DNA from: Rotaria sordida
Lineage: Eukaryota; Rotifera; Eurotatoria; Philodinida; Philodinidae
DNA length: 64,000 bases
Direction of reading: 5' to 3'
Assembly (NCBI GenBank): GCA_905250125.1
Contig: CAJNOL010000368.1
Span: 87,281 to 151,280 of the forward strand
Shown in pieces: positions 1 to 11,339 of this stretch (position 1 is its first letter; the number at the start of each line of letters is the position of its first letter). The notes under the pieces were generated by a model that did no database searches, was not told the origin of the DNA, and saw nothing but the letters and a program-made list of their open reading frames with translations. The position numbers and the translations under genes are program-made.

Positions 1-1188
1 AAAAGAAAGATAAAATATTCGATTCGGTCATAAAATCTTACCAATTGCATACCATATCACAATAATCAAATATCGAGTGCACATAATTTCACGTGTCATA
101 ATTACCATATGACTGAATAAAAATTTTTATTTTATACTTACTGATCGCCTACAAATCATATCAGATTTTATTTTGTGATTTTTTAAATATTGATCTTAAA
201 TAAAACTGACTAAGCCGAAGACAAACAAGGTTTCAGTAGTCAAATTTTCGATCTACAATGTTTTTCTTGTAAAATTTATGTATATTTTCTTCGAAAATAA
301 CAGAGAGTCTAAGTTTAAATCGAAATTTTTGCGGCTCCCTCCTAGGTCCTAGCAACCAGATGACCAGAAACCAAAGATCTTTCGATATGTATCCGTAGCA
401 ACGGGGAAGGGAGACCAAAAATTATCGGCTATGTCATTTTAGCAATGGAAAAAGGTACGTAAATAACATCAGTATTTAGATCATTCTGGAACTCTGTAGA
501 TGCTAACTGGTCTAAATATATCAGATTCTCATTTTTCATGCAGCAAAAGAATCTTCTTGTACGAGTCAATCAGTATGATCGTAATATCTTTGATCTTGTG
601 AAATCAAAATAAGTTGAGAATAGAAAAGTGTGAACAGAATGCATTCTAAATTTAGGCAAAACTCAACACTATATGTCAAAGTTCGTCGAGAGAAAGGATG
701 GTGTGCGCACTGTAGCTTATTGAATGAATAAATCAATATGTATAGTAGGCTAATATGGTAGTTAAACCGACGAAACGAAAAGTAAAAATATTATTTACTG
801 CTTTCTATAGTCTCTATCATATATATATATATTATCATTACGAGGAAAGCAGTTATGTATTGAAGATGTATTTGACACTACAAATAAGTTTTTGCAGCAT
901 AATAATGTTAAATGATTCAAATAAATTGGTAGAAAAGTAACTCTAAATGCAAATCGTTTCGAAATGAGAAAATTTCAAAGTGTACCGATCAACTATAAAA
1001 CTGGTTATAATTTTATTTTACTCATTTAATTGGCATTTTGTTTTTCGAAGAAATTATTTTAAAATCTTTGACAAAATATACCATAAGTTTACAAAAGTCA
1101 CAATTTGTGAGTTCTACATTTTAACACTAGAAGAAGCTGCACTGATGAGTTTTTTTTTCTTTTTTTTTTTATATATATTTTCGTATTT
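1..1188. other. Intergenic, no gene recognised
   Basis: AT-rich sequence with only short open frames lacking recognisable domains or coding texture. Positions of about 245-440 resemble parts of two other stretches in the window (near 34740 and 45640) and may be a degenerate dispersed repeat. A short TA run lies near 822-835 and a poly-T run near 1149-1171. Confidence 0.6.
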
Positions 1189-2232
1189 TTATTGAAATAA
1201 AAGACGTAACTCCTCTCTAAACATGCTTGATGTAGTTAAACAAACAAAAAAAGGTGTTGAACATGAAAAATATTGAAGACAATCAATAATAAGTTCAGCT
1301 AATTGTAGTTGAACTGATTTTGATACTCGATTTTTTTGATGATCACGTATAACTTTATCATGTCTTTCAACAATTTTAAAAAATTTGTATGGTGCTGTAC
1401 TAAGTACAAATACAAATGATATACAACCAAGTGCAAATGTTAAATGAAGACGACGATGTTTAGAACGAGAACATGTTAATACAACAGTTGTAGATCGATT
1501 TGAATCTTGATTTTGTCCTGGTTTTAAATGTATTATTTTTGTTAATGTACTCCAACATGTAGGACGTAAATTTAATACTTCTTTTAAAATTCTTGAATTA
1601 AAATAAACTATAAGAAAAAATGGTATACAAGTTATAAAAATAACATCAATTAATGATTGTCCATAAGCCATATACATTGCAAAATGTTTTGCTTCAATTT
1701 TAACTGAACATTTAGTTATATTACGTTTATGAGTTGACATTGTATAACCATATAATGAAGATAAAAATGATATATTTTTTAAAACAATTAATATAAATGC
1801 TGTAATTAATAAATAATATAGATAATTTTTTTTACGCCAATGTGAATAATATGTATGATGAACACAACATATAAAACGATCAGTTGTTAAACCTAATTGT
1901 AAATAAGCTGACATATCCAAAAATGAATAACGAATAAATTTATATAAACGACATGTTTCTGGCGTTGAATAAATACGTTTTGGTGGTTCCATATAAATTT
2001 TCAATAAAACATCAATTATAAATAAATATAATAAAATTAAATCATTTATACATAATAAACGTAGACATATTGATGATGTACGTGTTAAACGTTTTTGAAA
2101 TATTGGTCGACAAAAAACAAGAAAACATAATAAATTACCAACTGTTGCTAGCGGTAAAATAATTAATGGAAATATACTATTCGTTATTTGAATAACATTT
2201 TCTAAACGTTTGTTTGATAATGAAAAGTTCAT
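1189..2232 (-). CDS. Rhodopsin-like (class A) peptide-type GPCR
   Basis: Intronless 347-residue seven-helix receptor, expected at the plasma membrane and coupled to G proteins. Landmarks: TM1 GNLL with N33, TM2 LCINDL with D64, disulfide Cys C94 before TM3 and C175 in the second extracellular loop, DRF (118-120) in place of DRY, TM5 P204, TM6 P281 in STAPYKFF, and TM7 STPFF (P327), a degenerate NPxxY. A long basic third intracellular loop (about 215-262) precedes TM6. The N-terminus is short and has an N-glycosylation site, which fits a small peptide ligand (FMRFamide/myosuppressin-like receptors have this look), but the ligand cannot be assigned. The start is the first Met before TM1; the C-tail ends almost directly after TM7, which is short for the family. 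Confidence 0.85.
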   Translation of the reverse strand: MNFSLSNKRLENVIQITNSIFPLIILPLATVGNLLCFLVFCRPIFQKRLTRTSSICLRLLCINDLILLYLFIIDVLLKIYMEPPKRIYSTPETCRLYKFIRYSFLDMSAYLQLGLTTDRFICCVHHTYYSHWRKKNYLYYLLITAFILIVLKNISFLSSLYGYTMSTHKRNITKCSVKIEAKHFAMYMAYGQSLIDVIFITCIPFFLIVYFNSRILKEVLNLRPTCWSTLTKIIHLKPGQNQDSNRSTTVVLTCSRSKHRRLHLTFALGCISFVFVLSTAPYKFFKIVERHDKVIRDHQKNRVSKSVQLQLAELIIDCLQYFSCSTPFFVCLTTSSMFREELRLLFQ

Positions 2233-3340
2233 TCTTATGTGTGGACTAGTTCTTGGAATAATGCCATTATCATTAATGAGAAGAAAAAAATCTAATTCTG
2301 ATTAGATGTTGAACTTGTTTTTTTTTTTCTCTGCATTCATTTCCTTTATTTGTCAAATAATAAACACAGATCGTAATAATGCATCATACTGTGATTTTGT
2401 TGTTCACATTCTAATTAACAAATACATTTCCGAATTACAAAAAAAAAAAATAGAATGGAAATATTCTTGTTAATTTTATATACACATATTGACTAGAATG
2501 TTCATTCAAATGAATGTATTTTCTTTTGTAGACATTGGTATGTAATCTTGTTTTCCTCGTTCTCCTCCTCCTTCTTCTTCTCTTTTGCTTTATAACAAGT
2601 ACGCTAATATTTGATCGATAAGGAAAAATGAATAGGGGGGCGGATGAACGCGTAAAATAAGGTCAACATTGATTGATCAAATATATTACCTATATATTAA
2701 TTGTATCAAAATGATAACGAAAAAAAAAATAAAACAAAACAAAAGAGACAATTTTAATGTTCAAAGTTCATTTTTTGTCTTTTCATCGATTCGTTCAACT
2801 AGATCGTTAAGAGAACGAAGAAGCAAAAACATTTTTTTCATATTTATTGATGACAATTGCGCGTTCATATATCATTAAAACAAGTTAATCGTGAACACAA
2901 TAGACAAAACGAACATCATCTCATCATTTATGACATGTATTCACATTCATAAGTGATAAATAAATGAACATCGTCAGACAGGCCATTCAGTATGAAGCCA
3001 TAAAGTCAAACACTAAAAAATTTTTTTTTATGACAATTGATACTAGAGAATATAAACATTTTATATCAATGTCAATGATGAAAAATGAACAATTATTTGA
3101 TATGTCTCTAGTATAATTATAATATTCCTCTTCTTGCATATCAAAATAAAAAAAAAAAGAAAGCAAAGAATCTATCATAAGTATTAATATGTACACCTTT
3201 TGATATCCTTGATTATTATTCGTTCTACTTCAACGTTTTTGCCGTGTGTGTTGTTCACATTAGTATTCTCATTTTTTTTTTCGCATTATTCAAAAATGTA
3301 CATTTGTACAACCTTCATCATATTGAGTCGTATCGATTAG

Positions 3341-3371
<31 letters not shown>

Positions 3372-3459
3372 TTCTGTAAACAAGATTCATTTTGAATATA
3401 TACCAATGAGCTGTACACTGTAGTGGTTAGAATCAACTACTTCGAATATACACATAATC
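2233..3459. other. Intergenic, no gene recognised
   Basis: Upstream regions of the divergently transcribed GPCR and the low-complexity protein gene. Contains pyrimidine-rich tracts (around 2560-2590) and a TA microsatellite at about 3344-3370. Short open frames here show no domains. Confidence 0.6.
3344..3370. repeat. (TA)n microsatellite
   Basis: Alternating TA run of about 27 nt shortly upstream of the low-complexity protein gene. Comparable TA runs occur near 15884-15910, 42838-42863, 44619-44635, 52660-52680 and 58788-58806. Confidence 0.9.
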
Positions 3460-6400
3460 ATGTTGAAAAAATATTCATCATGGACATCAAATCAATCTTT
3501 AACATCTATGAATACAGATATGACCATGATAAAATCAGTAACAATGAAAGGTGATGAACAACAACAACGATGTAAAGATTTCGTAATTTAAAAAAGACCT
3601 TTAACTATTTTATAATTTATTTAGCAAAAAATCATGAAGAAGTTGAAGGTACTTCACATATACATGTCAATAATGATATACAATCATCATCAGTAAGTGA
3701 ATAGTCTTTTATTCATGTACATATATGCTTTTTACTCGAATATATCTACTGCTTAATATAAATAGCAAAAAGAATTAATATTCAAACTATACAATCAGCT
3801 ATGTTTTCAAAATAGAGTTCAGCTTTGTTTTTTCCCATTAGCTTTGTAATTTTATTATGCATTTGATTTTATTGAAAAAAAAAATTTCATAATAAAATTC
3901 TGTTTGTTAGATATCAATGAGCAGTTCATCTTCAACAATAAATAAACAAACGAAAGTATCTTCAGTTGAAAAATCATCAAAAGATACATTAACAAAAACG
4001 AAATGGCATCCTAAACATAAACATCATCGTCATCATCATCATCATAATTATCGACAGCGAACAAAATGTGTAGGACAACAACAAAAAATTCTTTCTCCAT
4101 CAAAAGTTACAATTAAGAATTCAAAATCTATTCATCAAGATCAACAATTAAGGATTATCCGTCCTAAAGTATCTAATAATAATAATTGTACAAATAATAC
4201 GAATGGTTTAACAAAACTTTCTCATAAAACAACATTAATCGATAATCAAAAAGTACCTTTAGCTGTCTATCGTGATGTTAACATTCAACCATCAATCATA
4301 TCCAAGAGCAATTCTCAGTTAGTCTTATCTGATAAAGATAAAAAAAAAGTAAGTTATTGATTCATTTTCTTTTTTATTTTATATTACTATTCATTTTTGA
4401 ATCCAATTATATTCTATAGAAAACCAGTCGAGGAAATATTCCATTAAAAACTATTGAAAATAAGCTCGTATCTCAACGAGCAGCACCTACAAGTGAAGCT
4501 CAAGTTAGTAATTATTCTTCAATGATTTGTACTCAACCTACTCCATGTTGTGTTCAACAAACTGAACGTATCTATATTGACGATAGTTGTTGTAATCCAT
4601 CGACGACAATTACTTGTCCATCAAATCCTTGTGTATGAAAAAGAAAACAGCTATATTATAAAGATTTAACATTTTTTGTTTTATTTATTTACTTATGCTT
4701 TCATAAATCTTTATTTTTCTTTTTTAAAATTTTTATTTTATTCAGGTAATTCAACAATGTGACCCAATGGTTTGTTTTCCTCAACAACAACAACCACAAG
4801 TAATCGTATATACTGATCAAATGCCATCACAAAATTTTATTTGTACATCATCACCTAACAATATTATTCAACAAACATTACCACAACAATATGCTTGTGT
4901 TGATAATACATCACAAATATGTATTTGTCAGTCATTATCAACAAATTCATCACCACAATCTTTTATATGTGTATCACAAACACCATGTCCAACAACATCA
5001 AGTATTTTTATTCAACAGCCACCTCAAATGCAAATTATTTCACCTTCACAATCACCAGCTGCACAATGCTTTCAAATATGTTCAACTACTCCACAAGCTC
5101 TTCAGGCACCACCAACTATTCAAAGTACAAATATTATTTTCTTTTAATTCTCCTGTATTAACAATTAATACTGTTTATTTTAGTTTGTACACCAAATGTT
5201 ACAGGTAAGAAGTAATTAAAAATCTTCTTTTGTTATGATAGTTATTGATTAGAATACTAATACAAATATATATATATATCTGTTTTCTAATTGTTTTATT
5301 TATTTAACTATAAGTAAAATACATAATTATGTAATATTTTATTTTATTTTCTTGTCTATTTTAGTTAACCCACAAGTTATTTGTCAACGTCCATGTGATT
5401 CCGTCGCTTTACCAGTTCAAAAGCAACAACTAGTTTGTACAAGTACTCCTACTATAACATTAAATCGACCATCTTGTGCAACAGTATGTTGTGCACCTGC
5501 TGCACCCGTAAGTCAGCCATCCTGCGCAACAGTATGTTGTGCACCTGCTGCACCCGTAAGTCAGCCACCCTGCGCAACAGTATGTTGTGCCCGTGCTATA
5601 CCAATACCACAGTCACCACCTGGACCAAGCATGTTTCGTCAAGCTCTTATACAAGTATAAATTTTCATTGACTTAATAAATTTCATATGAATCTAATGAT
5701 GTAATTTTAGACTTTATCTAAAAGAACTGGTTTACCGTTACCTGTAGTATGCACCGTTAATGCTCCAGTAGCAGAACAACCAATGATTTGTACACCTGCA
5801 CAACCACCAATGGTTTGCACTACAAGGTAAATTCTTTGTTTTTTTTCTATTGCTAATTGCTATTACCAGTGCCTGCTTAATTACGCTTTTGTTGCTTGTC
5901 AAAGCACGAAAAAAAAAGAAACTTTTTTCTCTGATATATGGAATGATCTATTTGAAAAGAAAGTTGCTGCTAAGTTATTGCTTGAAAAAGAAACATTTCA
6001 TGATTGGTTACTATTCCAAAACAGATATCTCGTGTTTATAGTCCTTTATTAACCAATGCTCCAACACGGTCGGCATCCATGCCAATCGTACCACTTACTC
6101 CAGGTGGCTTACTTCTTCCATTTGAGCCATGTGAACCGTCGCAAGGTATGATACGTGGTCCACTTCCTCGATCAAGTCGTTACCCATCAACTCTAACAAA
6201 TTTTGATGATATTCGACAACAAATGCACCAACGTGCTCAGCTGCTATCTGATTTTCGACGACTAGAGGCGGAGCAAATGGCATTATCACCTACACGTTAT
6301 CGAAATGTACGAGCCCCATCAGTACCTAGATTCTCATCAAATTTACCACGACCCATTTCTTCATATTCATCAAATTTACCGTTACCACCTTCTACATTCT

Positions 6401-6561
6401 CATCAAATGTACCATTACAACCACCCATAAACATACCACAAACTTCATATGCAAGAGGAGATATTAGTTCATCTAGTACGAGCACAAGTAGATCATCAGC
6501 ATCATCTACTCGACAACCTACATTTGGTGGTTCCTATGCGCAGCCGTCCTTCGGTGGTTAA
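3460..6561 (+). CDS. Low-complexity Cys/Gln/Pro/Ser-rich protein of unknown function
   Basis: Frame-consistent model of nine exons: 3460-3571, 3625-3692, 3911-4348, 4420-4632, 4746-5124, 5184-5204, 5365-5654, 5711-5826 and 6042-6561, giving about 718 residues. I recognise no domain. Exon 3 carries a His-rich stretch (KHKHHRHHHHHN) in a Lys/Ser-rich context. Exons 4-8 are Gln/Pro/Thr-rich with regularly spaced Cys, often as I-C or V-C. Exon 7 holds three tandem 16-residue units. The last exon is Pro/Ser/Arg-rich with Ser-Ser-Asn-Leu-Pro type repeats. No signal peptide or membrane segment is evident, so the Cys pattern is not clearly extracellular. The exon 1 start and the C-terminal end are the least certain parts: a further exon could exist near 6855-6900. 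Intrinsic disorder is likely. Confidence 0.6.
5469..5612 (+). repeat. 48-bp coding tandem repeat, three units
   Basis: Units at 5469-5516, 5517-5564 and 5565-5612. Each encodes 16 residues of the form P-S-C-A-T-V-C-C-A-P-A-A-P-V-S-Q. The first two units are almost identical in DNA; the third diverges in its second half. The length is a multiple of three, so copy-number change would keep the frame. Confidence 0.95.
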
Positions 6562-7081
6562 CATGGTTAATCAATATTATCGGGACCATCAACTGCCTAT
6601 CAATCGTTCCAACCCTGAATTTATTGTGAAGGTATTGTATTTAGTTAAGGGAATAAATTATGCTTGACAAGGTCGATCTTGTCATCAAGGATGTCTATCT
6701 TGAGCAATACATTTTCTTGCTTTGGCTAGCTTGCTGGCTACGCGTTTGTATTTGTTTCTGTCTTCTTCGTTTTTTTTTTTTATTAATGTGTGAATCACAA
6801 ATTTAATTTTAAAGCATGATCTTCATATGTTCTTCTTTTTTTTTTCCTTTTCAGAAAACCTATTAGACCATGTTATCCAAGTCCTGCTTGTCCAATTATG
6901 TGAATCTATTTCAAAAAGGATAAACAATTCTTTCAAGCAAAAGAAGATAATCTTTTGTTTAATTTTTCTTTTTTTTTATATTATAATCTTAATAAACATT
7001 TGTTTCTATTTCTTCATTTTTTTTTTAAATTTATCTTTTTCTATTTTTCTTTTTTGTTTATTCTAACAAGAATTTGAAATT
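6562..7081. other. Gap between convergent genes, T-rich
   Basis: Space between the 3' ends of the low-complexity gene and CYP51. It is rich in poly-T/TTC tracts. A donor-like site near 6632 and an acceptor-like TTTTCAG ending at 6854 might mark an extra 3' exon of the upstream gene; the short peptide read from 6856 (KPIRPCYPSPACPIM, then stop) resembles that gene's composition but needs a frame I could not connect. Confidence 0.4.
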
Positions 7082-8569
7082 CTAAAATGAATCTATTTTA
7101 CGTTTAAATTTAACCATACATGGTGCTTTAGGTCCAACAACAAGTGTTGAATAATCTGGTTCAGGATGTTCTTGACAAAGTTCAAAATCAAATTTTCTTA
7201 ATAATATTGACCATATAGTTTTTACTTGTAAATAAGCAAATCTTTCACCTAAACAACTATGTCGACCACCACCAAATGCTATAAAACTAAATTTTTCAAT
7301 TTGATCTTCAGCATTTTCACCTAAAAATCTTTCTGGATTAAATTCATCAGGATTTTTAAAAACATCAGATATTCGATGTGCAATTGATGGTGATACAACA
7401 GCAATATCACCTTTTGATATAATATATCCATTATATGATATTGATTCTAATACTTTTCTCATTAAAAATACTAATGGAGGATATAATCTTAATGTTTCTT
7501 TCATAACAGCATGTAATAAATTCATTTCAGATAAGGATTCTAATGATAATTCTCCATGATATTTATTCATTATTTGTTTTTGTTCATCTAATAATTTCGA
7601 CATCCATTTTGATTTATATTTTATTAATAATAATCCCATCCAAGTACTCGTAATATTTGAAGTATGTTGTCCAGCAAATAAAGCTGCTAATAATAATCCA
7701 GTTATTTCATCATCGGTTGGTATTGAATCATCTAAATATCGTGCATCAATTAATACTTGTAAAAAATCATCATATTGAATTTCTTGATTTATTCGACGTT
7801 GTTTAATAATTTTTTCAAATATTTTTGATATTTTAATTCGAGCTAAATTTCGTTTTTTATGTGCATTTGTTGGAGCATTTGGAAAAAAGAATGATAAATG
7901 ACTCATACCATCAGATAATTGTTGATATAAATGTGCAAATTCTTGATGAATATTTTCACGAATTTCTTTACCTAATAAACATCGAGAAGCTGTTAAAATG
8001 ATTAATTCAGAAAATTCTTTTATTAAATCAATTTGTCCTGTTTGAGGCCATTTATTAAACCATTCTTCAGCTTCCATAACAATTTTACCAACATGAGCTT
8101 TCATATGTATTAAATTTAAACCTTTATTCATAAATTTTAATTGTTGTTGCATTATTTTTGGTGATGCATCATAAACAATATTTTTACCAAATACAGGTAT
8201 TGTAAATATATAAACTTCACGTTGAGATAATTGTGTATCTTTTGCTTCAAAAAATATTTTATGTGCTTGTGGACCAATTAAAAATACAACAGATCGATGA
8301 AATAATCGTATTTGAAATATATCACCTAATGATTTATAACCATCTTGAATAAGTTCAAGTGGACCTTTATTTATAAAATCATATTTACGACATAAAATTG
8401 ATAATAATATAGGAAAACATGGTGGAGCATTTGAAGGTTTAGTATAAGATATGTAATATATTATGATTAATAATAAAAGAAGTATGACTAAAATAATACT
8501 GTTAGTTGTTAATTTTGTAATAGATAATGTAAAGAAATTCAAAATTTCAGATAATAATGTTTGTATCAT
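7082..8569 (-). CDS. CYP51: Sterol 14-alpha-demethylase, cytochrome P450 family 51
   Basis: Complete intronless P450 of 495 residues. CYP51 oxidatively removes the 14-alpha-methyl group of lanosterol-type sterols in the ER membrane, using NADPH-P450 reductase. Seen here: N-terminal membrane anchor (about 23-41) then a Pro-rich hinge; the CYP51 substrate-recognition block Y120...PVFG...V-Y-D (119-134); I-helix AGQHTS (299-304), the hallmark of CYP51; ExxR at 358-361 (ETLR); PERF (412-415); heme loop FGGGRHSCLG (432-441) with Cys439 as thiolate ligand; and a C-terminal block (FAYLQVKTIW) typical of CYP51. All catalytic landmarks are present, so it should be active. Similarity runs the full length with animal-type CYP51. 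Many ecdysozoans lack this enzyme. Its 3' end faces the upstream gene. Confidence 0.92.
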   Translation of the reverse strand: MIQTLLSEILNFFTLSITKLTTNSIILVILLLLLIIIYYISYTKPSNAPPCFPILLSILCRKYDFINKGPLELIQDGYKSLGDIFQIRLFHRSVVFLIGPQAHKIFFEAKDTQLSQREVYIFTIPVFGKNIVYDASPKIMQQQLKFMNKGLNLIHMKAHVGKIVMEAEEWFNKWPQTGQIDLIKEFSELIILTASRCLLGKEIRENIHQEFAHLYQQLSDGMSHLSFFFPNAPTNAHKKRNLARIKISKIFEKIIKQRRINQEIQYDDFLQVLIDARYLDDSIPTDDEITGLLLAALFAGQHTSNITSTWMGLLLIKYKSKWMSKLLDEQKQIMNKYHGELSLESLSEMNLLHAVMKETLRLYPPLVFLMRKVLESISYNGYIISKGDIAVVSPSIAHRISDVFKNPDEFNPERFLGENAEDQIEKFSFIAFGGGRHSCLGERFAYLQVKTIWSILLRKFDFELCQEHPEPDYSTLVVGPKAPCMVKFKRKIDSF

Positions 8570-9019
8570 GTTGAAATAAATTGTAAATTGAATAGTTTTT
8601 GATTGTATATGAAAAAAGTAGTTAATACATAATATAGTAATGCAGTTAAATTTAGTTTTTGATGTACTTAGCAGATGAAAAAATCTCTTTTTGTTCTATT
8701 CGTGCACAAAAATATTAAATTAATAACTGTTCTTTTTTTTCTTCTTCTTATCTTTTTTTAATGTGTATTTAAAGTTATTTGAAATGTTTTCGAGGTTGTA
8801 TGAGGTCAGACAAAAAAAAAAACTGGCGTGATCCTAAAGTCAACTCCATATTATATTTATGTTATAAATAGTGGAAGGAAACTATGAATAGTTATCGTTA
8901 GTTAACGATATACTGTTCACATATATGTTCTTTCATAATGTTGCCATATTCATTTAATATTCTGAATTGAATGAAGATCTACTAATGTGATAAGTGTAAA
9001 AGATTTGCAAGGGAATTTT

Positions 9020-10290
9020 TCCAAGTTGAAAATCGATTTTGAGCTGAAACCTAGCGAACAACATATGTTTGCATATGTTGATTTCAAATATGAATTAGGT
9101 TACGAAGCCTTTTAAGGACCGAATTTTTCAGAAAATCTGTTTTCGATGTATCTCGATTGTGAAGCATATCAAGTTGTATGACAAAAAATTTTTTTCTCGA
9201 TTTTTGATCATCGGTTGACTTCGGAAAGTATGCTTGAAAAAAAAGATGAGAGGAGAGATCGTCCATATTTTATACTATTATTTTACTTTTTGTTTTTAAT
9301 AGAATCCATATGACCAAAGGTATTCAAGTCTGTAAAAATGCTTGATTAGTTCATTTTCTTAATACTAGAAGTTAACATTTCATGTTTGTCGAAAACTTAC
9401 ATTATTTGCTCTATAATCCTATCTCATCTATTTTATCTTTAATAATTTATTTTTCTTTTTCTAGATGCTTTCTATATACGTACATTCATAAAATCACAAA
9501 ACAAAACCTTCTCTTCTCTTTTGAACATATCTGTTTACTATTAACTAGCAGGCATGTTTTATTTATCATGATGAGGCAATTCTAATAACACTAATTTCCT
9601 ATTTCTATCTTTCAGTTTTAGTTTTGTATGAATTGTTCAAGCATTGTCTCCGACCTTTCCAGATTTGATGAATAACAAAAATTTGAAAATCAATCTCACT
9701 AATATATTTCAATGTGAAGATGATCTTGCTCAACATCTCTTTAACATTATTGCTTTCTTGATCGATAGTATATTTCACTTTTCATTTGTTATTGTAAGAA
9801 ATGTCGAATCAATATGAGAACAACAATGAAAAATTGAATTCACTTGAGCTATTGTTTTCGTTGTGAGTCTTCTACTAGGTAAGAAATCGACATACTGTAA
9901 GTTTTCGCACGACAGATGTCTTTCTTTGATTTATTATCCATTAGCAACCATTTCATAGATAAATACACTCTAATGAACATAGAGGTATGTTACTTTATCA
10001 TTTGAGTATGACTTCTCTAAAAAGTAACGTTACGTTGCAAGTAAATCAACAAATCTACACTACTTCTATAGAAAACTTAGAAAATCTAAGGAGTCTGGTT
10101 TTGCAGATAAAATGATTGCTGAAAAATTGAAAAGAAAAAATTTTCACTATAGAAAACTGCTTTTCTAAAAATGAGCGATCACTGAAACACCTAGCGACCC
10201 GTCTCATATTCATATTCGAAATCAGCGTAGATGATGAACTGTTGACTACTAGACTTATTAAATATCTGTTAACCAAGAATCGGTCTACAA
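9020..10290. mobile_element. Putative non-autonomous element with inverted ends
   Basis: The left part (about 9060-9160) and the reverse complement of the right part (about 10110-10260) share blocks such as TGATTTC-AATATGAAT and a following AGAAAA-type stretch. The same block, with GCATGGTCAAT, recurs at 25530-25560 and 29845-29875, so this looks like a member of a dispersed family. Boundaries are approximate and no transposase frame is visible. Confidence 0.45.
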
Positions 10291-10664
10291 AAAATATGTG
10301 TCTTTTGCAATTAGCTTAACTTATTGTTTCTGAAAGAAATCTAATATTATTGATCGTATAAGAATGTGATAAAAATTAAACGTAAAAATTGATATATTCG
10401 AAATTAATTTTTTCTTTTTGTGTATTCTAACGTTCAGTTATATTTATAATTAATATTTTGAAAATATTACTTGAAACATTCTGTTTCAAAATCATTTTCT
10501 CTTTTACTGTGCTATAAATATTCATTCAACTTCGGTTAAATTCCAGCATTGAAAATAAGTTTGTACGAAAGTTTTATGAAAATACTATTCAATTACAACA
10601 TAAAAACCTATTGAAACATTCTATATTCATATGTATATCAATTTCTAATCGTCTTTTAAAACTA

Positions 10665-11339
10665 AAGGATGGTCAAAAAGTTTCGATCTCTCTTAGTACA
10701 TAAGTCGACGATATCTATGACAAACCTATATGATGATCATTTGATCGAAATATATCTAAATGATGTAGAAGTTTATCAAATTAACATTTTGCATAAATAT
10801 CAATAATCAAATTTTGTAATATGTTGACCTTGTTTTTCAAATACTGTTAATCATTTTCTTACATTTTTTTTTTAAACTAAATTTTTTGTTTGACGTTTTC
10901 GTATTTAAATCTTGTCGAATGATACCTCACAAATTTTTTTATCGACTATATATATCATCTATTTGATTTTGAAATAAATACTGGAGGTTTTTTTAATAAA
11001 ACTGTCGAATAGATAATTGCAAGTAATTGGCATATTAGAGAATAAATTGAAAATCAGTAAACTTCATAAAATAAGAGTATTAATATAGAAGTCTGATACA
11101 AAATCTCTGTGAGTAACTAACATTCAATTCTAATAAAAAAAAATGTAAGATGAACATATTCACTTATGATTAGTAAAATGACGATAATATTGTACTACAT
11201 TTCGAAGTATCTATTTGTCAGATGATAACTCTAATGTTCCTCTATAAAATTACATAGTTCGATAAATTAAAATTATATATTAGTGTGTCATAGATATCAT
11301 CAATTTATTGAGAGGAGTCAAAATTTTTCGATCATCCTT
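10665..11339. mobile_element. Tc1/mariner-type MITE, copy 1
   Basis: A 675-bp non-coding element with imperfect terminal inverted repeats of about 55 bp. The left end begins AAGGATGGTCAAAAAG and both arms run inward to a shared GATATCTATGA block. It is flanked by TA dinucleotides (10663-10664, 11340-11341), the target duplication of Tc1/mariner elements. A second copy at 19675-20358 matches along most of its length. No transposase coding is seen, so it would depend on an enzyme elsewhere. Confidence 0.8.

Noticed and set aside
6827..7066. Open frame after the low-complexity gene (ENLLDHVIQV and on)
   Set aside because: It quickly turns into Phe/Ile/Leu runs from poly-T sequence and I could not connect it in frame to upstream exons. 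A short extra exon in another frame remains possible.
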